Of a stretch of DNA of 12,804 bases, positions 1-6,597 are shown one piece after another; the stretch's first letter is position 1, and each line of letters opens with the position of its first letter. The DNA is from an uncultured Acetatifactor sp. GTDB lineage: Bacteria > Bacillota > Clostridia > Lachnospirales > Lachnospiraceae. The stretch covers positions 1-12,804 of the forward strand of contig CAQUWW010000084.1 in assembly GCA_948896875.1 (NCBI GenBank). The letters are read 5' to 3'. The notes beneath the pieces are model-generated. The model was not told the origin of the DNA, made no database searches, and worked only from the letters and a program-made list of their open reading frames with translations. The position numbers and the translations under genes are program-made.

Positions 1-280
1 TTTCCAGGTCCACATCAATCATAACCGGCATTCGGATTCCAATCTCCCGGAGGCGGCGATAATCGTTTATCTCCGCCTCCATCTTGTTGCCGAACCGGTA
101 ATACTCACAGGGCTCATGGTGAATCTGCTTCAAAACATATTCTCCCGCTTCATCCCGGGCCAGGTAGGAATATCCGCCTTTTCCTTTTCCCAGAAGTTTT
201 TGAATTTCGTATTCTCTATCATTTACGACCATTTTCTGATTTTCTTCTGGCGACTTATTTAGATTTGTATTTATATCCAT
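1..280 (-). CDS. Protein-kinase-like protein, N-terminal part (cut by window edge)
   Basis: The ATG at 278-280 is preceded by AAAGGA about 9 nt upstream, and the frame stays open for 93 codons to the left edge, so only the N-terminus is visible. After about 20 residues the sequence shows a kinase N-lobe: a glycine-rich loop GKGKGGYSYLA (about residues 31-41), then YVLKQ with the likely ATP-binding lysine (about 49-53), then an Glu-containing helix EAEINDYRRL that could supply the alphaC glutamate. This is the pattern of eukaryotic-like Ser/Thr kinases and related small-molecule kinases. The catalytic loop (HxD) and DFG motifs lie outside the window, so activity and substrate cannot be judged. 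No signal peptide or membrane segment is seen in this part. It lies downstream of and co-directional with the GH13 gene, separated by about 206 bp that is mostly the pentamer array, so cotranscription is possible but unproven. Confidence 0.72.
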   Translation of the reverse strand, partial: MDINTNLNKSPEENQKMVVNDREYEIQKLLGKGKGGYSYLARDEAGEYVLKQIHHEPCEYYRFGNKMEAEINDYRRLREIGIRMPVMIDVDLE

Positions 281-338
281 TTTTCACAGTCCTTTTCTGC
301 CGGGCTTTTGCTGTCGCTTTTTTAAAGACTTCCCCTGC

Positions 339-515
339 CACTTACGATGTTTTCTGTACTTTGCATTGTATTTTGTTACATTGTAGTGTACTTCTTCGCA
401 CTTCTTCTCACTGTGCCGCATATCACTAAACTTCATTGCATCTCGCAATATATGCTACACTTCAACACATCGCACTGCGCCTTACTTCACCGCATTTCAC
501 CACACTTTACCGTAC
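339..515. repeat. Degenerate pentanucleotide array, consensus CAYTK
   Basis: Reading the plus strand in steps of five from 339 gives units such as CACTT, CATTG, TACTT, CACTT, CACTG, CACTA, AACTT, CATTG. At 454-457 one base is missing and the 5-bp register continues as CACTT, CATCG, CACTG, TACTT, CACCG, CATTT, CACTT. About 35 units are present and roughly 20 begin with a pyrimidine (or A), then A, then C/T. The array fills most of the gap between the GH13 gene and the kinase-like gene and extends about 28 bp into the GH13 gene, encoding its last residues and stop codon. It does not look like protein-coding sequence in either direction. Its function is unknown; an eroded microsatellite or a half-helical-turn binding array are both possible. 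Confidence 0.75.
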
Positions 516-2232
516 CGGGCACCAACACTGCCGCTTCATACTGCCCCAATCTTCCTGAAAATTCTTCCTCCGTTATCAGATTCCGCCAGCCCTCCAGCCC
601 GGGCAGTTGAACGCTTCCCTCCCCGACGTGGAAAATCAGAATGATGCGCTGCTCCTCCAGCTCTCTTTCCACATAGAGGATTTCTTTCTCATCATCAGCG
701 TACTGGGCCACAGTCTTTCCCCTTGTTAGCGTCGGATATCTGTGTCTGATCTGTATAAGCCTGCGGTAATACCCAAGGCAATCCCTCTTCTGCCTGTTTT
801 CATCCCACAGCATTCCCCGTCTGCAGTCCGGGTCCGGGCCGCCTTCCATGCCCACTTCATCGCCGTAATAAATCATAGGCATACCGGGAAGTAAAAGCTG
901 CATGGCCGCCGCCAGCTTCTGCTTTCTCATATCGTTGCCGGCGCTGTGCAGGAATCTGGCCGTATCATGCGTGTCTATGAAATTCCACAGATATCCCTCC
1001 AGAGCTTTGTTCAGATTCCCCTTTACAAAATTCAGATTCCCCCAGAAGGCCGAGGGCGTCAGCTCCTCCCGGACAATCAGGTCCGTCACAGCGTCATAAA
1101 AGGGGTAGTTCATGACGCTGTCCCACTCGTCTCCCTCCAGGAAATCGCCGGCGTAGTGCCAGATTTCTCCTATCAGCAGAACATCCTTTTTCACCGCCTT
1201 CATTTCCCTGCGGAACCGCTTCCAGAAGCTGTGACTGATTTCGTCCGCCACATCCAGCCGCCAGCCGTCAATATCGCATTCCCGGATCCAGTAGGACGCC
1301 ACATTGATGACATAATCGGCGGTTTCCCGATTCTGCAGGTTCAGCTTCGGCATATAGCCCGCATAACTGAATGTCTTATAATTGGGCCGTTTCCCCCACT
1401 CCATCACCAGCGGAAAGCCCTCGATGTAATACCAGTCCAGATACGCCGACTGCTCCTGCTTCTCCCGGATGTCCTTGAACGCGAAAAAGTCGATTCCCGT
1501 ATGGTTGAACACACCGTCCAGAATCACATACATGCCTGCTTCATGAGCCAGCCCTACCAGCTCCTTCAAGTCTTCCTTATCTCCAAAAGAGGAATCTATT
1601 TCATAATAATCGGCTGTATTGTATTTATGGACGGAATCAGACTTGAAGATCGGTGTCAGGTAGAGGATATCCACCCCCAGTTTCCGGATATGATCAAAAT
1701 GTTGGATAATCCCCTGCAGCGACCCCTTCAGGTCTGCTTTTCCTCCAATGGGCGCCTGGTACCAATCCTCTTCCGGCACTTCCTTATCCGTGGCAAAGCG
1801 GGAGGGGAAAATCTGATAGATGACTTTGTTCTCAGCCCAGGCGGGCAGCTCGAACCGCTCTTCCTCCCGCAATGTCTGAGGGCAATCGAACATTCTGTCT
1901 ATATTGGTAATGCACTGGTCATAAAAGCCATGATTTCCATAGTAGGCCACCTTTCCTGCCCGGTCCTCTATCTCAAAAAAATATCGGAGACACACCACAT
2001 CCAGGTCTGCCTCTGCCTGGTAATAGTCTATATAATTGTCGGAATATGCCAGTTCCATCTGGTATTCCTGCCGAGTATCCATATATGTGAGAGGCAGGTA
2101 TTTATTCTGGGTGTGAAGAACTACCTTCGCCACATCCCCCTTCTTCGCTTCAAGCCGGATTACAAAATGTCCCTTTGCTGTCGCATAGCAGTATCGCTTG
2201 TCCGCAAAATGTCTGATTGCCGCGTATTCCAT
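487..2232 (-). CDS. GH13 alpha-glucan hydrolase (neopullulanase / cyclomaltodextrinase / maltogenic-amylase type)
   Basis: This 581-aa protein should cleave alpha-1,4 (possibly alpha-1,6) bonds in maltodextrins or cyclodextrins. There is no signal peptide, so it would act in the cytoplasm on imported oligosaccharides. Residues 1-125 form an N-terminal beta domain like the CBM34 domain of GH13_20 enzymes. The (beta/alpha)8 barrel starts at VIYQIFPSRF (137-146) and has all four conserved regions: DGVFNH (239-244), GWRLDVAD with nucleophile D327, GEIW with acid/base E356, and DTHD with stabilising D423. A C-terminal beta domain ends at residue 581. The length fits the subfamily. The ATG at 2230-2232 follows TAGGAGA at a spacing of about 8 nt. 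The last residues (about KCGEMR) are encoded inside the pentamer array, so the tail may be newly acquired. It is divergent from an AraC regulator that probably controls it. Exact substrate preference cannot be read from sequence. Confidence 0.93.
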   Translation of the reverse strand: MEYAAIRHFADKRYCYATAKGHFVIRLEAKKGDVAKVVLHTQNKYLPLTYMDTRQEYQMELAYSDNYIDYYQAEADLDVVCLRYFFEIEDRAGKVAYYGNHGFYDQCITNIDRMFDCPQTLREEERFELPAWAENKVIYQIFPSRFATDKEVPEEDWYQAPIGGKADLKGSLQGIIQHFDHIRKLGVDILYLTPIFKSDSVHKYNTADYYEIDSSFGDKEDLKELVGLAHEAGMYVILDGVFNHTGIDFFAFKDIREKQEQSAYLDWYYIEGFPLVMEWGKRPNYKTFSYAGYMPKLNLQNRETADYVINVASYWIRECDIDGWRLDVADEISHSFWKRFRREMKAVKKDVLLIGEIWHYAGDFLEGDEWDSVMNYPFYDAVTDLIVREELTPSAFWGNLNFVKGNLNKALEGYLWNFIDTHDTARFLHSAGNDMRKQKLAAAMQLLLPGMPMIYYGDEVGMEGGPDPDCRRGMLWDENRQKRDCLGYYRRLIQIRHRYPTLTRGKTVAQYADDEKEILYVERELEEQRIILIFHVGEGSVQLPGLEGWRNLITEEEFSGRLGQYEAAVLVPGTVKCGEMR

Positions 2233-2414
2233 ATGGTTAATCTCCTATTCTTGATAGTAAAAGCCTGCTTTCAATTGTAGACAGTTGTTACTCGCCAGCC
2301 TTAAAGGGTCAAGTTCCGCATTTTCTTACATTTGTCCTTCTCACAAAAGGTTTCCCGGCTGTTCAGGAGTCCTTCCTTCTTCCAAGTACCATTTATTCCA
2401 TTTGCTTTATCTAC

Positions 2415-2443
2415 TTGCATTATACGCTTATAAATGCTAGAAT
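2415..2443 (+). promoter_or_regulatory. Promoter for the AraC regulator at 2547, with dyad in the spacer
   Basis: TTGCAT (2415-2420) and TAGAAT (2438-2443) are separated by exactly 17 bp, a good sigma-A-type promoter about 100 bp before the regulator start. The spacer region holds an imperfect dyad, GCATTATA (2417-2424) against TATAAATGC (2429-2437), with one extra base in the right arm. A protein bound there would occlude the promoter, so it may be an operator. The same site carries a perfect TATAAT on the minus strand (2419-2424) pointing toward the GH13 gene, but no matching -35 box is seen. The rest of the 314-bp divergent region (2233-2546) contains no gene that I can support. Confidence 0.55.
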
Positions 2444-2485
2444 TCTTGTAGAATAATCCTTTATTTATAACACAATCCTATTTTT

Positions 2486-2525
2486 TATAGCAGTTCAGCC
2501 AGGTCTTGAACTGTTATAGTTTTTC
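2486..2525 (+). promoter_or_regulatory. Leader hairpin followed by T-run (attenuator-like) before AraC regulator
   Basis: TATAGCAGTTCA (2486-2497) and TGAACTGTTATA (2507-2518) form a 12-bp stem with one G-U type wobble and a 9-nt loop, followed at once by GTTTTTC. It lies between the predicted promoter and the ribosome site CGGAGGA, so it would sit in the mRNA leader. It has the shape of a weak intrinsic terminator, but the stem is AT-rich. It could equally be a DNA operator with dyad symmetry. Confidence 0.45.
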
Positions 2526-2546
2526 AGGACCTGTCGGAGGACTCTT

Positions 2547-3473
2547 ATGGACCCAACGCCCCTGCACGAAACCAAAACTCACGGAACCGCCTCATTTCCC
2601 TTCACTGTTTATCGGGGTAACATACCGGAATATTTCCGCTCTTTTCCTCTGCACTGGCATGATGAATTTGAGCTGATTTACTGTGTCAAAGGGCGGATTC
2701 TGGTGACGGTATGGGGCCAGACTTATACCTTCTGCGCCAAAGATCTGGCAGTGGCGCTTCCCCGGGCGGTACACTCCATCGGCCAGAGCGGCTCCGAAAC
2801 CGGGGAGTATTTTAACATTATGTTTCATCCCATACTTTTCAAAGGCCCGGAAGATGACCCCTGCTATGAAAAATACATTCTTCCTTTTCTAAATGGAGAG
2901 CGGACACTGGAATGCTTTCACCCGGCAGGTTCTCCCTTCAATCAGGCCGTAACTCCCTGCATTCTTTCCATGCTGGAGCATCGCAGAGACAGCTTCTCCA
3001 CCCATGAACTGCTGATGAAGTCCTGTCTGTTCCTGCTCCTCCACCACATGAATCAGCAGAGTACCGCCGCCAATGCTGACAGCCTGCCACAGTTGTCCTA
3101 TGGCAGGCTGAAGGATGCGCTTTATTATGTCCAGCATTTCTATGATCAGGAAATTACAGTAACAACGGCGGCCAGGCGATGCGGCTTTTCGGAAAGTCAT
3201 TTTATGAAGCTGTTCCGGGAATTTACCGGCATGAGCTTCAATGCCTATCTGGTGAATTACCGTCTGGAGCTGGCGGCCCGGCAGTTGTCGGAGACAGGCC
3301 TGAAAGTCATCGATATTGCGGAGAACTGCGGCTTCCGCAATCATTCCTATTTCACCCGGGCCTTCCGGCAAAAATATGGGAGAACGCCTGTGGAATACAG
3401 GAAGGCGGCCCACACGTCCCATACGCAGTCCGCCCCTACAGCCTCTTCATTACAGTTCACGGCCTTGCCGTAA
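2547..3473 (+). CDS. AraC-family transcriptional regulator with N-terminal cupin domain
   Basis: This 308-aa regulator has a cupin sensor domain at the N-terminus, with HWHDEFELIYCVKG at about residues 36-49, typical of sugar-sensing AraC proteins. The C-terminal part holds the double helix-turn-helix domain: the first HTH is around TVTTAARRCGFSESHFMKLFRE (204-225), and the second around KVIDIAENCGFRNHSYFTRAFRQKYGRTPVEYR (253-285). The ATG at 2547 follows CGGAGGA at 6 nt. It is transcribed away from the GH13 gene, so by the usual logic of the family it regulates that gene in response to a glucan-derived ligand; this is inference. The last residues after about 285 (rich in T, S, A, H) are not part of the HTH domain. 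The final 8 codons and the stop codon overlap the left hairpin of the MITE-like element, suggesting that an insertion supplied the C-terminal tail. Confidence 0.92.
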   Translation: MDPTPLHETKTHGTASFPFTVYRGNIPEYFRSFPLHWHDEFELIYCVKGRILVTVWGQTYTFCAKDLAVALPRAVHSIGQSGSETGEYFNIMFHPILFKGPEDDPCYEKYILPFLNGERTLECFHPAGSPFNQAVTPCILSMLEHRRDSFSTHELLMKSCLFLLLHHMNQQSTAANADSLPQLSYGRLKDALYYVQHFYDQEITVTTAARRCGFSESHFMKLFREFTGMSFNAYLVNYRLELAARQLSETGLKVIDIAENCGFRNHSYFTRAFRQKYGRTPVEYRKAAHTSHTQSAPTASSLQFTALP

Positions 3474-3621
3474 GCTGTAACGTGATGCACACATACAATA
3501 GAATGCCCGCATTCTATTGTCATGAATTGAGCAAAAGAGCTCATTTTGGCGCACGCCACCTCGGGATTTTCGTGCAAAATGCGCACGAAAACGCCTCGCG
3601 ACGGCACCGAATGAACAGTGA
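3450..3621. repeat. MITE-like or structured repeat with three hairpins and imperfect terminal inverted repeats
   Basis: Three strong hairpins are packed in 172 bp. Hairpin A pairs TTACAGTTCACGGC (3450-3463) with GCCGTAAGCTGTAA (3467-3480) around a 3-nt loop, with one mismatch and one wobble, and contains the AraC stop codon. Hairpin B pairs ACAATAGAATGC (3495-3506) with GCATTCTATTGT (3509-3520), perfectly. Hairpin C pairs TTTTCGTGC (3567-3575) with GCACGAAAA (3583-3591) around 7 nt. The left end TTACAGTTCA (3450-3459) matches the reverse complement of TGAACAGTGA (3612-3621) at 8 of 10 positions, as terminal inverted repeats would. No transposase is present. It fills the gap between two convergent genes. 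No long U-tract follows any stem, so it is not a classic terminator. Confidence 0.5.
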
Positions 3622-3632
3622 CGCCTCTTCTC

Positions 3633-4598
3633 CTACGGCGTGAAGAAATCGGATATCTTGCGTATCAAATCCCGTATTTCCACAATCAAATTCACCTTCT
3701 CCTGCCCGATAAATTGGGTAGGAGCTGTCGGGGCCTCTCCCTTCCCCGGTTCCATGACGACGGAAATGCTTTTCAGCATCTTTAGCTCCCCCACAGGCAG
3801 TTCTATTCCTAAGCGGGACAGCAATGCTGCCTGCTGCTCCGCCAGCGCACCTGGATTCTCCATGGAAAACTCAATTCTTACTGCCCCTGCTTTTTCTCTG
3901 CCGTCCGGCTCCGCATTACCTTTTTCACCGGAATCGGAACTCCCGATTCCCACCGCCATCCGTACCTGTTCCGCCTCTATCCTGTACCGGCATCCCTCTT
4001 CCGTTCTCTCCTTTGACGCCAGCGCCAGGAGGGGAAAATATACCGCAATGGATCGGCCTGAACTGGACTCCGGCAGGTGAAACTCCCGAATCCGGCTTAA
4101 ATCCAGATCAAATATCTGCTCTACCTGTTCCAGCGTCATATACACCGCCTCCAGCTCAGCCGGCATGATATGGTCCAGGAGCGAAACCTTTTCCACCAGA
4201 TTCCTGCGGATGGTATTGTAGGGCAGGGTCTCGTTTATGGCATCCAGCCCGTCGCTCAGATACAGCTCTATCAGTGGCTCCTCTTCTCCTTCCGGATAAA
4301 GCAGGGCCTGTATCTCATCTCCCCGGGCCCTTCCCTTTATCCGGAGCCGGAACAAGGCGTCTTCCTCATATCCGGTCAGCTTTGCAAGGTTCTCCAACAA
4401 CTTCGTCTGTCCGGCCTCCAGGGCGGTCCTGTCAAGCTCCACCTCCAGGTCAAAGGTAAACTGCCCCGCCGCCATATGCCGTCGCAGTACTCCCGCATCC
4501 TTCCATATAGGATAAGAATAAATGCAGGCTCCCAATACTGCCGCCAGCAACAGAGTTAGTACGATATAACGTATTTTTTTATTCTTTCTTATTTTCAC
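3633..4598 (-). CDS. Membrane-anchored or lipoprotein of unknown function
   Basis: I do not recognise this 321-aa protein. It starts with GTG at 4596-4598 after AAAGGAG at 7 nt spacing. The N-terminus is basic (KIRKNKKIR), followed by a hydrophobic stretch (about 11-28). LGAC at 22-25 resembles a lipobox, so it is either a lipoprotein anchored at Cys25 or a single-pass membrane protein with the rest outside the cell. The exported part is acidic and alternates predicted strands with helices (for example QFTFDLEVELD at 46-56 and SISVVMEPG at 278-286). There is a low-complexity, Gly/Ser/Glu-rich loop around 217-238. It resembles in style small exported beta-rich proteins of clostridia but has no catalytic motif that I can see. 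It follows the TatD gene by 80 bp on the same strand and may be cotranscribed. Confidence 0.78.
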   Translation of the reverse strand: MKIRKNKKIRYIVLTLLLAAVLGACIYSYPIWKDAGVLRRHMAAGQFTFDLEVELDRTALEAGQTKLLENLAKLTGYEEDALFRLRIKGRARGDEIQALLYPEGEEEPLIELYLSDGLDAINETLPYNTIRRNLVEKVSLLDHIMPAELEAVYMTLEQVEQIFDLDLSRIREFHLPESSSGRSIAVYFPLLALASKERTEEGCRYRIEAEQVRMAVGIGSSDSGEKGNAEPDGREKAGAVRIEFSMENPGALAEQQAALLSRLGIELPVGELKMLKSISVVMEPGKGEAPTAPTQFIGQEKVNLIVEIRDLIRKISDFFTP

Positions 4599-4678
4599 AG
4601 CTGATCTCCTTTATTGTTTTAACCTGCACTTCTGCAATATTCACACTATACGAGATTTAGCTCTGTATCCAGGAGACA

Positions 4679-5467
4679 TCATCCTTTTATTCCAAAAATC
4701 CTCTCCGTGTTCTTCTTCGCATGCTCCATCAGCACTTCCTCCGAAACCTTCCGGTATCTGGCCAGATCTCTGACCACATACCTGATATTCTGGGGCACAT
4801 TGGTTCTGTCCAGCCCTGGAACATTCTTCGGCGTCAGGTAGGGCGCGTCCGTTTCCACCAGAATCCGGTCCAGGGGAATCATGGCCACAGCCTCCCGAAG
4901 CTCCCCTCCCCGGCGGTCATCGCAGATCCATCCTGTGATGCCGATGGAGAACCCCATGGAAAGGTATCGGTCCAATGTGGCTTTGTCGCCGGTAAAACAA
5001 TGCACCACGGATTTCGTACAGATTTCCGGATGATTCTTAAAGCGCTTCACGAAATCACCTGCGGCGCTGCGTTCATGGAGAAACAGAGGCTTATCCAGCT
5101 TTTCCGCCAGAACAATATGCTTCTCCAGACATCGTATCTGATTTTCCTTTGTGGAAAACATTCTGTCATAATCCAGACCGCACTCTCCAACGGCCACCAT
5201 TCTGTCATTTTGGGACAGCATCCGCTCTATCTCCTGGAAGTCCTCCTGTCTGGCTCTGTCGGCATTGTGAGGATGGATCCCCGCCGTCCCATAGGCGTCA
5301 TGATTTTTTACAAAGCTGTCTATTTTCCTGTTCTCTTTGCTGTCTGTTCCCGTCAGGATGCAGCACACCTCATTCTCCCACGCCTCCCGGAGCACCTTTT
5401 CCGGCTCCGGAAACTGCCTGCAAAACAGATTCAGGCCGATATCGTAATATTTTATATTCCTTTTCAT
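4679..5467 (-). CDS. TatD-family metal-dependent hydrolase / deoxyribonuclease
   Basis: This 262-aa TIM-barrel metallohydrolase belongs to the TatD family, whose members are cytoplasmic metal-dependent nucleases linked to DNA repair and turnover. Visible metal and catalytic residues are E95 in GECGLDY, H131 in LFLHERS, H156 in HCFTG and D207 in ETDAPYLTP; GIHPHNA (63-69) is also a family signature. The first strand reads YYDIGLNLF rather than DxHxH, which matches the TatD/TATDN1 branch and is not a defect. I chose the ATG at 5465-5467 because GGGAGGA sits 10 nt upstream and the protein then begins at the barrel's first strand. The frame is open upstream to 5530, but the ATG at 5488 would place the ribosome site inside the gene. 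It has a good promoter (5545-5572) and is divergent from an AraC regulator. The membrane protein gene follows 80 bp downstream. Confidence 0.9.
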   Translation of the reverse strand: MKRNIKYYDIGLNLFCRQFPEPEKVLREAWENEVCCILTGTDSKENRKIDSFVKNHDAYGTAGIHPHNADRARQEDFQEIERMLSQNDRMVAVGECGLDYDRMFSTKENQIRCLEKHIVLAEKLDKPLFLHERSAAGDFVKRFKNHPEICTKSVVHCFTGDKATLDRYLSMGFSIGITGWICDDRRGGELREAVAMIPLDRILVETDAPYLTPKNVPGLDRTNVPQNIRYVVRDLARYRKVSEEVLMEHAKKNTERIFGIKG

Positions 5468-5544
5468 ATTTCCATATTCCTCCCTCATACATTTCTTTTG
5501 ACTTCCGCCAGGTTTCCAATTCTCAATCACTGTATCCTGATTTC

Positions 5545-5572
5545 ATTATACAGCAACAGGTACCAAAATCAA
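5545..5572 (-). promoter_or_regulatory. Promoter for the TatD-family gene
   Basis: On the minus strand TTGATT (5567-5572) and TATAAT (5545-5550) are separated by 16 bp, a strong sigma-A-type match. Transcription would start near 5538 and give a leader of about 70 nt before the chosen ATG at 5467, which also argues against the longer reading frame that opens at 5530. Confidence 0.65.
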
Positions 5573-5677
5573 CAAATTACCTGATTTCCGGAAGCATATT
5601 TTCTTAATTAATATTTTCTCAATATTGTGGACAAGCATTACACCTTTTGCTATTCTGTTCTCAGAAAGGAGTCGATT

Positions 5678-6520
5678 ATGCCTTTTTTAAAAGAAGAAAT
5701 TCATTTTGACGGACCAATTTCATTTACCATGTACGAAACCGATGCCCGGCAGATTATGATTCATTGCCATGATTGTCTGGAACTGAATTACATCTTAAGC
5801 GGAACCGGACATTATATCATTGAAAACAAATCTTATCCTATTGCCGCCGGTGATATTTTTCTGATCAACAATTCCGAACATCATATGGCGGTTCACAACG
5901 GAGCTCTGTCCATGCTGGTTTTTGTCTTTGATACAGGCTTTATCTGGGATACTCCTGAAGAATACGACTATGTAAAGCCCTTCTTTGAAAGGAACCGGCA
6001 TTTTTCCAATAAGGTACTGCAGGATTCTCCATCCTATCCCTTAATCAGGGACAGTCTCTTAAGACTGCAAAAGGAATACGTCGAGCAACAGGATGGCTGG
6101 CCTCTCCTGATAAAAGCATATCTCATGGTTGCTTTAGGGGAATTTTACCGCTATTATCAGAGGCTGGACGCATTGAAAACAGATTCTTCCGTGGCCATTG
6201 CCTATGGCCGCATCCGCAGCGTGGTGGAATATATCCATGAACATTTTGATGAACCTCTGACCTTAGGCCAGCTTGCCGACCATACCATGATAAGTAAAAA
6301 TTATCTCTCCGCTGTCTTTTCGAATACCATGAAATTAAGCCTTTTCGACTATATCGAGCAGGTTCGTGTGAATCATGCCAGATGGCTGCTCCAGACCACG
6401 GAAGAAAGCGTTCTGGATATTGCACAAAAGTCCGGTTTCCATAGCAGTTCCTACTTCAACCGGGTCTTTAAAAAAATAATGGGCATGGCACCAAACCAAT
6501 ATCGAAAAAGCATAATATAG
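5678..6520 (+). CDS. AraC-family transcriptional regulator with N-terminal cupin domain (second)
   Basis: This 280-aa regulator has a cupin sensor domain with IHCHDCLELNYILSGTGHY at about 28-46 and AAGDIFLINNSEHHM at about 56-70. The C-terminal double HTH covers about 180-277: LTLGQLADHTMISKNYLSAVF is the first helix pair, and SVLDIAQKSGFHSSSYFNRVFKKIMGMAPNQYR is the second with the AraC signature. I start it at the ATG at 5678, which has AGAAAGGAG just upstream; a GTG at 5627 in the same frame lacks a ribosome site and would add 17 residues before the domain. It is followed by a Gfo/Idh/MocA oxidoreductase whose promoter carries AraC-type direct repeats overlapping this gene's own stop codon, so it probably activates that gene. 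The coding sequence looks more AT-rich than the GH13 and phosphoesterase genes. The ligand is unknown. Confidence 0.91.
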   Translation: MPFLKEEIHFDGPISFTMYETDARQIMIHCHDCLELNYILSGTGHYIIENKSYPIAAGDIFLINNSEHHMAVHNGALSMLVFVFDTGFIWDTPEEYDYVKPFFERNRHFSNKVLQDSPSYPLIRDSLLRLQKEYVEQQDGWPLLIKAYLMVALGEFYRYYQRLDALKTDSSVAIAYGRIRSVVEYIHEHFDEPLTLGQLADHTMISKNYLSAVFSNTMKLSLFDYIEQVRVNHARWLLQTTEESVLDIAQKSGFHSSSYFNRVFKKIMGMAPNQYRKSII

Positions 6521-6546
6521 TACAATTTTTTCCTAATATAGCGCAA
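6513..6546 (+). promoter_or_regulatory. Probable AraC-type operator: 13-bp direct repeat at 21-bp spacing
   Basis: TAATATAGTACAA (6513-6525) and TAATATAGCGCAA (6534-6546) match at 11 of 13 positions and are exactly 21 bp apart, about two helical turns. AraC-family activators bind direct half-sites with this spacing, the promoter-proximal one touching the -35 box. Here the second repeat overlaps the start of the predicted -35 (6545-6550). The first repeat overlaps the stop codon of the regulator gene (6518-6520). Confidence 0.6.
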
Positions 6547-6573
6547 GACAATCCTGTTTTTCCGTTGTAAAAT
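6545..6573 (+). promoter_or_regulatory. Promoter for the Gfo/Idh/MocA oxidoreductase
   Basis: AAGACA (6545-6550) and TAAAAT (6568-6573) are separated by 17 bp. The -35 is weak (4 of 6 matches) and the -10 good (5 of 6), as expected for an activator-dependent promoter. The predicted start near 6580 gives a leader of about 68 nt before the ATG at 6648. Confidence 0.5.
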
Positions 6574-6597
6574 ACAATCAAATAAAAAACAGTGGTT

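Noticed and set aside
347..610. 87-codon hydrophobic open frame through the pentamer array
   Set aside because: The hydrophobic, His/Cys/Ser/Phe-rich translation follows from the CAYTK pattern itself; the frame has no ribosome site and runs antisense into the GH13 gene.
946..2280. 444-codon open frame on the plus strand opposite the GH13 gene
   Set aside because: It is antisense to a clear GH13 gene, has no recognisable domain and no convincing ribosome site; it is a by-product of the codon bias of the real gene.
2281..2330. TTGACC on the minus strand near 2310 as the GH13 promoter
   Set aside because: No acceptable -10 hexamer sits 16-18 bp away, so a promoter call there is not supported.
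5436..5467. Missing HxH in the first strand of the TatD-family protein as a sign of inactivation
   Set aside because: The TatD/TATDN1 branch naturally begins DIGxNL; the remaining Glu, His, His and Asp are all present.
4721..5584. 287-codon open frame opposite the TatD-family gene
   Set aside because: Shadow of a gene whose active-site residues are all present on the other strand.
5610..5626. AATATT repeated 11 bp apart ahead of the second AraC gene, as an autoregulatory operator
   Set aside because: The motif is short, AT-only and in an AT-rich region, so chance is a good explanation.
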